From Ferrovibrio sp964429465 (GTDB lineage: Bacteria > Pseudomonadota > Alphaproteobacteria > Ferrovibrionales > Ferrovibrionaceae): a stretch of DNA of 5,321 bases. Numbering within the stretch: the stretch's first letter is position 1; each line of letters starts with the position of its first letter. Shown piece after piece: positions 1-4,096 of the stretch. The stretch spans positions 1 through 5,321 of the forward strand of contig CAYSCA010000229.1 of assembly GCA_964429465.1 (NCBI GenBank), in the 5' to 3' direction. The translations under genes were made by a program, and so were the position numbers. Below the pieces are notes generated by a model. It saw nothing but the letters and a program-made list of their open reading frames with translations. It was not told the origin of the DNA and ran no database searches.

Positions 1-431
<431 letters not shown>

Positions 432-443
432 GAGATCGGCCTT

Positions 444-1064
444 TCAATAGGCCACGCAGAACCGCATGTTGCGGTGCTTCGGTCTTTCAAGCTCGTCGAT
501 CATCGCGACGGCGTAATCCTCAACCGTAATACGGCTTTCACCATCGTCGCCGGTGAGCAATTCATCCCGCCCCATGCGATACCTTGCGGTGCGTTCGCCG
601 GAGGGGAGTTGGGCCGCCGGGCTGATGAAGCACCAGTCGAGTCTTTCCTCGGCCCGCAGCCGCTCCAGGAAGGCTGCCGTGGCGAGCGCTCCGGATTTCC
701 ACGCCGACGGGAAATCCGGTTCATCCACCAGCCGCCGCCCTGAGGCGGTCAGCAGGCTGCCGGCGCCGCCGACAACCAGCAGGCGCAATCCCGACTGCCT
801 TGCGGCTGAGACGATTTTCCCGGTTACCTGCGGGCCCTCGGGAAGGCCGGGATTGTAGGCGGAGATGATGGCCTGATGGCCGGACAGCAGAGCCGTGAGA
901 TCCACGCCATCAGCCAGATCGGCCTGCCGGATAGTCAGCGCCGGATGGGCATCCAGCTTTTCCGGATGCCGGAGGATGGCGGTGACCTCGTGGCCCCGGC
1001 GCAGCGCCTCTGCAAGGATGCGTTTGCCGGTATACCCGCTTGCCCCGACCAGTGCGATCTTCAT
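444..1064 (-). CDS. NAD(P)H-binding atypical SDR reductase (NADH-flavin reductase / NmrA-like)
   Basis: This 206-residue protein is a single Rossmann domain. The N-terminus MKIALVGASGYTGKRI carries the G-x-x-G-x-x-G dinucleotide-binding motif (residues 7-13), and R32 in the AILRHPEKL segment is typical of NADP(H) preference in this group. The GGAGSLL segment near residue 100 fits the NAD(P)-binding family around COG2910 (putative NADH-flavin reductases). I see no YxxxK catalytic pair, as is usual for these atypical SDRs. The substrate is unknown; a quinone, flavin or aldehyde reductase role is inference. It is the last gene of the minus-strand operon: its ATG overlaps the stop of the preceding PPOX-fold gene by 4 nt (ATGA, 1061-1064), and a strong AAGGAG lies 7 nt upstream inside that gene (1072-1077), indicating coupled translation. 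Its stop is 12 nt from the lolD stop, so the two genes converge. Confidence 0.88.
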   Translation of the reverse strand: MKIALVGASGYTGKRILAEALRRGHEVTAILRHPEKLDAHPALTIRQADLADGVDLTALLSGHQAIISAYNPGLPEGPQVTGKIVSAARQSGLRLLVVGGAGSLLTASGRRLVDEPDFPSAWKSGALATAAFLERLRAEERLDWCFISPAAQLPSGERTARYRMGRDELLTGDDGESRITVEDYAVAMIDELERPKHRNMRFCVAY

Positions 1065-2044
1065 GCGTTATCTCCTTCCCACACGCCCGTCCGCGCCAGT
1101 TGCGGCGCGTAGCTCGAGAAATCCCAGCGGAAGGGCAGCGCGCCGCGGATCAGGCGGCCTTCTTCCAGTTCGAGGCGCAGGAACCGCAGCGCGCCGGTGA
1201 AGCGCTCGATCTCCGGATCGTCCAGCACCACCGAGGCCGCGCCGGTCAGTTGCAGCAGGTTGCCGCTCTCGAAATCGGCGAACAGCAAGCCGGCCTTCGG
1301 GTTTTGCGCGATGTTGCCCAAAGTGTTGAAGAAGTTGTTGCCGGCGAAGTCCGGCGCGGTGAGCACCGCGCGGCCGTCCTCCTCGGTCAGCCGCACGAAA
1401 CCGGGCCGGCCGCCGCGATGCGAGACATCGGCGCCCTCGCGCCGTTCGCCGTTGCCGGCGCTCACCGAGGCGGTGGCGACGAAGAAGGTATCGGCCGCGC
1501 GTACGATGGCTGCCGCATCGGCCGGCAACGCTGTGCCGAACCTCTCCACCGGATGAGGCGCGGCGAAACTCCCGGACGAAGCTTTGAAGAAGGGCTGGCG
1601 CGCCTGGATATATTGCGGACAGTTGCCGAAGCTCTGGTCGAGCTGGATGGTGAAGCTTTCCTCGTCGCGGGCGGCGATGCGGCCGTTCATGCGGTTGCGC
1701 CGGCGGGTATGCAGTTCGATCCCGATCACGCCGAGCGGCGCGCCGAGCCGCAGGTTGTCCCCCAGCGGGTCGCCCGGCGCCGGCCTGGCGGTCACGGTCA
1801 TGAGCCGCGCATTGGGTGTCTTCACGAATCCGGGCTTGCCGACCAGCATCGAGGCCCAGGGCCGGCCCTGCGCGTCGAGGCTGCCGAGGAAGAGATAGGG
1901 CAGCTTCTCGAACAGCTCGCGATGCTGGTCCGGCATGAAGTCGCGCATGATGCGATGGCCGGCTTCCGCCATCCTCTCGCGTGAGCCGGCCAGCAGTTGC
2001 ATCGCCTGCTCGCCGGGATGGAAGGCGTCGGGCAGTTCGGACAT
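1061..2044 (-). CDS. PPOX-fold (pyridoxamine 5'-phosphate oxidase superfamily) flavin-nucleotide-binding protein, two split barrels
   Basis: The 327-residue protein begins MSELPDAFHPGEQAM. The N-terminal part has a PPOX-like split-barrel segment (LPYLFLGSLDAQGRPWAS, about residues 48-65). A second copy of the pattern lies in the C-terminal half (DTFFVATAS, then GADVSHRGGRPGFVRL, about residues 183-215), followed by GNNFFNTLGNIAQNPKAGLLF, which is typical of the family. This matches the COG3576-type predicted flavin-nucleotide-binding proteins; FMN or F420 binding is inferred from the family, and the reaction is unknown. Some relatives carry a ferredoxin-reductase/2Fe-2S extension, absent here. 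The frame is open back to 2221, but that stretch is Arg/Pro-rich shadow over the GST gene. The ATG at 2044 has AGGTGG at 2051-2056 with a 6-nt gap and starts 1 nt after the GST stop, so it is the chosen start. It overlaps the downstream reductase by 4 nt. Confidence 0.88.
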   Translation of the reverse strand: MSELPDAFHPGEQAMQLLAGSRERMAEAGHRIMRDFMPDQHRELFEKLPYLFLGSLDAQGRPWASMLVGKPGFVKTPNARLMTVTARPAPGDPLGDNLRLGAPLGVIGIELHTRRRNRMNGRIAARDEESFTIQLDQSFGNCPQYIQARQPFFKASSGSFAAPHPVERFGTALPADAAAIVRAADTFFVATASVSAGNGERREGADVSHRGGRPGFVRLTEEDGRAVLTAPDFAGNNFFNTLGNIAQNPKAGLLFADFESGNLLQLTGAASVVLDDPEIERFTGALRFLRLELEEGRLIRGALPFRWDFSSYAPQLARTGVWEGDNA

Positions 2045-2045
2045 G

Positions 2046-2672
2046 CTAGGCCACCTGCGGGATCGGCGAGCGCCGCATCGCGACAAAGCCGGGCAGGGCC
2101 TCGATGCGGCCGAGCCAGGCACGGATATTCGGATAGGCATCGAGCGGCACGCCGCCCTCAGGCGCATGGGCGGTGTAGCTGTAATGCGCGATGTCGGCGA
2201 TGGTCGCATGCCCGGCGGCAAGGAAGTCCTGCCCGCCCAGCAGCGTCTCCATGACGCCGAAGAGCTGCGCGGCCACCGCGCAGGCCGGCGCCGTATCGGC
2301 CTTGCGGCCGAAGAGATGGATCACCCGCGCCAGCGCCGGGCCGGAGGCGAGCTGGCCGGCGGCGGCCGACAGCCATTGCTGCACCCGGGCGGCGGCGAGC
2401 GGATCGGCGGGCAGCCAGCGGCGCTGCGGATCGTAGCGCAGGGCGAGATAGACCAGGATCGCATTGCTGTCGGCCAGCGTGACATCCCCGTCCTCGATCA
2501 CCGGCACCTGGCCGAAGGGATTGCGCTTGAGGAAGTCGGGCGCCTTCTGCTCGCCCTTGCGCAGGTCGATATCGATCAGCTCGGCCGGCAGGCCCAGCAG
2601 CGACAGCATCAGTTCGACGCGATGGGCATGGCCCGACAGGGCATGGCGGTAGAGGCGGATGGGGTTCGTCAC
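2046..2672 (-). CDS. Glutathione S-transferase family protein
   Basis: With the GTG start at 2672 the protein has 208 residues, the usual length of a cytosolic GST. The N-terminal thioredoxin-like domain begins NPIRLYRHALSGHAHR. Ser13 of the LSGHAHR segment sits where the glutathione-activating Ser/Cys lies in bacterial GSTs. NPFGQVPVIED carries the cis-proline (V-P-V), and LADSNAILVYLA carries the acidic-Ser pair that holds the glutathione gamma-glutamyl group. The C-terminal half is the all-helical domain with the ATIADI N-capping region (GHATIADIAHYSY). The frame is open to a TTG at 2744, but that adds an unconserved-looking 24-residue tail with no ribosome site. GGAG at 2681-2684 lies 8 nt before the GTG and decides the start. 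It is first in the minus-strand operon and ends 1 nt before the PPOX-fold gene. The substrate is unknown; conjugation or reduction of an electrophile is inferred. Confidence 0.9.
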   Translation of the reverse strand: MTNPIRLYRHALSGHAHRVELMLSLLGLPAELIDIDLRKGEQKAPDFLKRNPFGQVPVIEDGDVTLADSNAILVYLALRYDPQRRWLPADPLAAARVQQWLSAAAGQLASGPALARVIHLFGRKADTAPACAVAAQLFGVMETLLGGQDFLAAGHATIADIAHYSYTAHAPEGGVPLDAYPNIRAWLGRIEALPGFVAMRRSPIPQVA

Positions 2673-2680
2673 GATGGCGG

Positions 2681-2684
2681 CTCC
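2681..2684 (-). promoter_or_regulatory. Ribosome binding site deciding the GST GTG start
   Basis: On the minus strand GGAG is followed by an 8-nt spacer and the GTG at 2672-2670. The alternative TTG at 2744 has no purine-rich stretch at a suitable distance, and an N-terminus at the GTG begins directly at the first beta strand of the GST fold. Confidence 0.6.
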
Positions 2685-2737
2685 GGTGGTGGTGTCCTCA
2701 GGATGGCGCGGCAACCGGCCTGTTTTAATCTCCGGAA

Positions 2738-2765
2738 TTGACAAGGCATTATTCCGATATATGAA
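2738..2765 (+). promoter_or_regulatory. Predicted sigma70-type promoter of the lysR gene
   Basis: A perfect -35 TTGACA at 2738-2743 is followed after 16 bp by TATGAA at 2760-2765, which matches TATAAT at 4 of 6 positions. The expected start point, about 2772, lies within a few bases of the ATG at 2774, so the mRNA could be leaderless or nearly so. The -10 lies inside the operator palindrome, which suits autorepression. Confidence 0.5.
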
Positions 2766-2770
2766 ATAAT
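2748..2770. promoter_or_regulatory. Likely LysR operator: near-palindrome with T-N11-A core
   Basis: The 23-bp element reads ATTATTCC, a 7-bp centre, then TGAAATAAT. The arms pair at 7 of the 8 outer positions (ATTATTcC against GaAATAAT). The innermost T of the left ATTATT and the first A of the right AATAAT side are separated by exactly 11 bases, the T-N11-A spacing known for LysR-type regulators. It lies between the divergent lysR and GST genes, 4-26 nt before the LysR start, and covers the predicted -10 of lysR. Binding there would be expected to repress lysR and control the divergent operon; this is inference from family behaviour. Confidence 0.6.
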
Positions 2771-2782
2771 CCCATGGACAAG
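2756..2782 (-). promoter_or_regulatory. Weak candidate promoter for the GST-PPOX-reductase operon
   Basis: Reading leftwards, CTTGTC (2782-2777, 5 of 6 to the alphaproteobacterial CTTGAC) precedes TATATC (2761-2756) with a short 15-bp spacer. This would start transcription near 2749 and give a leader of about 77 nt before the GTG. The poor spacing suits an activator-dependent promoter, and the -10 again lies in the operator. Other choices on this strand, such as the ATTAAA near 2729-2724, are no better. Confidence 0.25.
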
Positions 2783-3670
2783 ATCAGCGGCATGCGGGTG
2801 TTCATCGCGGTGGCGGAGGCCGCAGGCTTTGCCCCGGCCGCTCGCCAGCTCGGCCTTTCGCCGCCGGCCGTGACCCGCGCGATCGCCGCCCTGGAGGAGC
2901 GCATCGGTACCCGGCTGCTGCACCGGACCACCCGGCTGGTGCGGCTGACCGAGGCAGGCGCCCGCTATCTCGCCGATGCGAAGCGGATCCTGGCCGAGAT
3001 CGAGGAGGCCGAGAGCGCCGCGGCCGGTGCCCATGCTCGGCCGCGTGGCCTGCTGACCGTCACCGCGCCGGTGCTGTTCGGCCGCATGCATGTCGCCCCG
3101 GTGGTCACCGAATTCCTCCGGCTTCACCCTGAGGTCAGCATCCGCCTGCTGCTGCTCGACCGGGTGACCGACCTGCTGGAGGAGGGGATAGACGTCGCCC
3201 TGCGCATCGCCCATCTGCCGGATTCCTCGCTGAACGCGGTCAGGGTGGGCAGCGTGCGGCGGGTGACCTGTGCCGCGCCTGCTTACCTGGCGCGGCGTGG
3301 CACGCCGCTGCGGCCGGCCGACCTGGCCGGCCATGATACGGTCGGTTTCTGGACCCAGGGGGTCGAGGCGGAATGGGTGTTCGGCAACCCGCCGAGGCAG
3401 CAGCGGGTCAACCCGGCCTCGCGGCTGCTGGTCAACACCGCCGATGTCGCGATCGCCGCCGCCCTTGCGGGCGAGGGAATCACGCGCGTCCTTTCCTATC
3501 AGATCGCATCACATATCAGAGACAATACATTGAAACTGCTTCTGGAAGATTATGAGGCTGTGCCGTTGCCGATCCATCTGGTCCATGCCGAGGGACGGCG
3601 GGCTTCGGCCAAGCTGCGCGCCTTCATCGACTTCGCGGCCGACCGGTTGCGCCGGCTCGACCTGGCTTGA
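2774..3670 (+). CDS. LysR-type transcriptional regulator, divergent to the GST operon
   Basis: The 298-residue protein has the usual family length. Residues 1-60 form the winged helix-turn-helix: MDKISGMRVFIAVAEAAGFAPAA leads into LGLSPPAVTRAIAALEERIG, the recognition helix, then LLHRTTR and LTEAG of the wing. A linker helix (about 62-88, rich in Ala/Glu) connects to the periplasmic-binding-protein-like effector domain (about 92-295), with LLTVTAPVLFGRMHVAPVV at its first strand and the EEGIDVALRIAHLPDSSL segment typical of this subgroup. It is expected to be a cytoplasmic DNA-binding tetramer; the effector is unknown. It diverges from the GST gene across 101 nt that hold a T-N11-A palindrome, so control of that operon and of itself is the natural inference. 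No Shine-Dalgarno lies before the ATG at 2774, and the predicted transcription start is almost at the ATG. The ATG at 2792 is an alternative start but would trim the HTH domain. The stop codon overlaps the -35 of a strong downstream promoter. Confidence 0.92.
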   Translation: MDKISGMRVFIAVAEAAGFAPAARQLGLSPPAVTRAIAALEERIGTRLLHRTTRLVRLTEAGARYLADAKRILAEIEEAESAAAGAHARPRGLLTVTAPVLFGRMHVAPVVTEFLRLHPEVSIRLLLLDRVTDLLEEGIDVALRIAHLPDSSLNAVRVGSVRRVTCAAPAYLARRGTPLRPADLAGHDTVGFWTQGVEAEWVFGNPPRQQRVNPASRLLVNTADVAIAAALAGEGITRVLSYQIASHIRDNTLKLLLEDYEAVPLPIHLVHAEGRRASAKLRAFIDFAADRLRRLDLA

Positions 3671-3694
3671 CAAGAGGGCATTTGTATCCTATAT
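3666..3694 (+). promoter_or_regulatory. Consensus alphaproteobacterial housekeeping promoter reading toward dnaE
   Basis: CTTGAC at 3666-3671 and CTATAT at 3689-3694 are separated by exactly 17 bp. This matches every base of the CTTGAC-N17-CTATAT consensus described for sigma70-dependent promoters of Sinorhizobium meliloti and relatives. The -35 contains the TGA stop of lysR. Transcription would begin near 3701, leaving about 396 nt before the dnaE ATG, so the product is either a long dnaE leader or a separate short RNA. Confidence 0.6.
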
Positions 3695-3760
3695 GTTCTT
3701 CATCAGGGTGCCTCGGCTCTTCACCCGATTGGTTAATTTAGTCACGAATAAGATACAAAT
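3680..3760. repeat. Spaced inverted repeat ATTTGTATC / GATACAAAT
   Basis: ATTTGTATC at 3680-3688 is matched by its exact reverse complement at 3752-3760. After one mismatch the match continues for TAT/ATA (3690-3692 and 3748-3750), giving 12 of 13 positions. The left arm overlaps the spacer and -10 of the promoter at 3666-3694. It could be a pair of binding sites for an unknown regulator or the base of a large RNA stem-loop. Confidence 0.5.
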
Positions 3761-3762
3761 AA

Positions 3763-3818
3763 CGAGAAATTCGTCCCAAAGCGCGTCCGCCCATTTCCCC
3801 TGGGCGGGAAACTTCTCG
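3763..3818 (+). other. Nested stem-loop with GC-rich inner hairpin
   Basis: CCGCCCA at 3787-3793 pairs with TGGGCGG at 3801-3807 across a 7-nt loop. An outer 6-bp stem, CGAGAA at 3763-3768 with TTCTCG at 3813-3818, encloses it. There is no T-run after it on either strand, so it is not a standard intrinsic terminator. A competing small stem ACGAAT/ATTCGT (3744-3749 and 3769-3774) overlaps the left side. Confidence 0.4.
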
Positions 3819-3947
3819 CGTCAGGATCTCTGCCGCGCTCCGGCCTCTCGGTGGCAACCCCAAGGTCTAGACGGGTTTTCCGCTTCGTTCGCCAGCATCT
3901 GGGATTCGTCCGCGGCTGTTCCTCCTGATACCGGCCGAGTTCATCTG

Positions 3948-3956
3948 TTATCCACA
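3948..3956 (+). promoter_or_regulatory. Perfect DnaA box upstream of dnaE
   Basis: TTATCCACA matches the DnaA-box consensus TTATNCACA at every position. It sits 140 nt before the dnaE ATG and 9 nt before the first of a pair of GAATC sites. A single box suggests transcriptional control by DnaA rather than an origin; this is inference. Confidence 0.55.
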
Positions 3957-3979
3957 AGATATTGCGAATCCTCGCGAAT

Positions 3980-4027
3980 CTCGAACCCAGAATGTGGGAT
4001 TTGGAATCCCTCCGTTCTGGTTTCGAG
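3980..4027. repeat. 48-nt imperfect palindrome / hairpin upstream of dnaE
   Basis: The left arm CTCGAACCCAGAA (3980-3992) pairs with TTCTGGTTTCGAG (4015-4027) at 12 of 13 positions, with a single C-T mismatch. After a small internal loop (3993-3995 against 4011-4014), GGGATT (3996-4001) pairs with AATCCC (4005-4010) around a 3-nt loop. This gives 18 base pairs in total. No T-tract follows on either strand, so terminator function is unlikely. It may be a leader RNA structure, a protein-binding palindrome or an intergenic repeat unit. Confidence 0.6.
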
Positions 4028-4051
4028 GGGCTAGGGCGGCTATCGTAGAAT
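4022..4051 (+). promoter_or_regulatory. Weak candidate proximal promoter for dnaE
   Basis: TAGAAT at 4046-4051 matches TATAAT at 5 of 6 positions, but the -35 18 bp upstream (TTCGAG, 4022-4027) is poor and lies in the right arm of the hairpin. It would give a leader of about 40 nt, more usual for a housekeeping gene than the 396 nt from the distal promoter. Confidence 0.25.
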
Positions 4052-4096
4052 AGGAACGCGACTCGAATATCCCGCCTGCCCGAGTAGAGTGGTGTC

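Larger units (their letters stand above)
3903..4064. promoter_or_regulatory. Cluster of five GANTC (CcrM-type methylation) sites
   Basis: GANTC sites occur at 3903-3907, 3966-3970, 3976-3980, 4004-4008 and 4060-4064, five in 162 bp where under one would be expected by chance. In alphaproteobacteria GANTC is methylated by CcrM, and its state can affect promoters of cell-cycle genes, often through GcrA. The two middle sites lie in a direct GCGAATC repeat (3964-3970, 3974-3980) with a 10-bp period, one helical turn. Confidence 0.5.
3671..4096. other. 426-nt non-coding region between lysR and dnaE
   Basis: No convincing protein gene is present. The frames open here (for example ATG 3693 to the stop at 4034) have no ribosome site and translate to low-complexity Ser/Arg/Pro-rich sequence unlike the flanking genes. 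The first 110 bases are clearly richer in A+T than the surrounding genes. The stretch holds a consensus promoter, inverted repeats, two hairpins, one perfect DnaA box and five GANTC sites, listed separately. No strong intrinsic terminator for lysR is visible; the nearest candidate is a 5-bp AACCC/GGGTT stem at 3856-3877 followed by TT. Confidence 0.7.

Noticed and set aside
432..453. Bidirectional terminator between lolD and the convergent reductase gene
   Set aside because: Only a 5-bp GGCCT/AGGCC stem with a 6-nt loop (438-453) and no T-run; too weak to call.
1040..1984. Long plus-strand open frame (314 codons) opposite the PPOX-fold gene
   Set aside because: Shadow frame of high-GC coding DNA; its translation is Arg/Ala/Glu-rich without motifs, while the opposite strand encodes a clear family protein.
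3733..3750. CtrA binding site (TTAA-N7-TTAA) near the TTAATTTA stretch
   Set aside because: The second TTAA half is missing at the required spacing (ACGA is there instead).
3960..4027. tRNA or tRNA fragment on the minus strand, because of GGGTTCGAG resembling a T-loop
   Set aside because: The T-stem does not close after the loop, and no acceptor or D arm is found; the sequence is explained by the 48-nt hairpin.
3693..4034. Open frame of 114 codons from ATG 3693 across the intergenic region
   Set aside because: No ribosome site, the ATG precedes the predicted transcription start, composition is Ser/Arg/Pro-rich with no recognisable motif, and it runs through the DnaA box and hairpin sequences.
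3671..4096. Replication origin, because of the DnaA box and A+T-rich stretch
   Set aside because: Only one convincing DnaA box is present, and the flanking genes are not those usual at alphaproteobacterial oriC; promoter control is the simpler reading.
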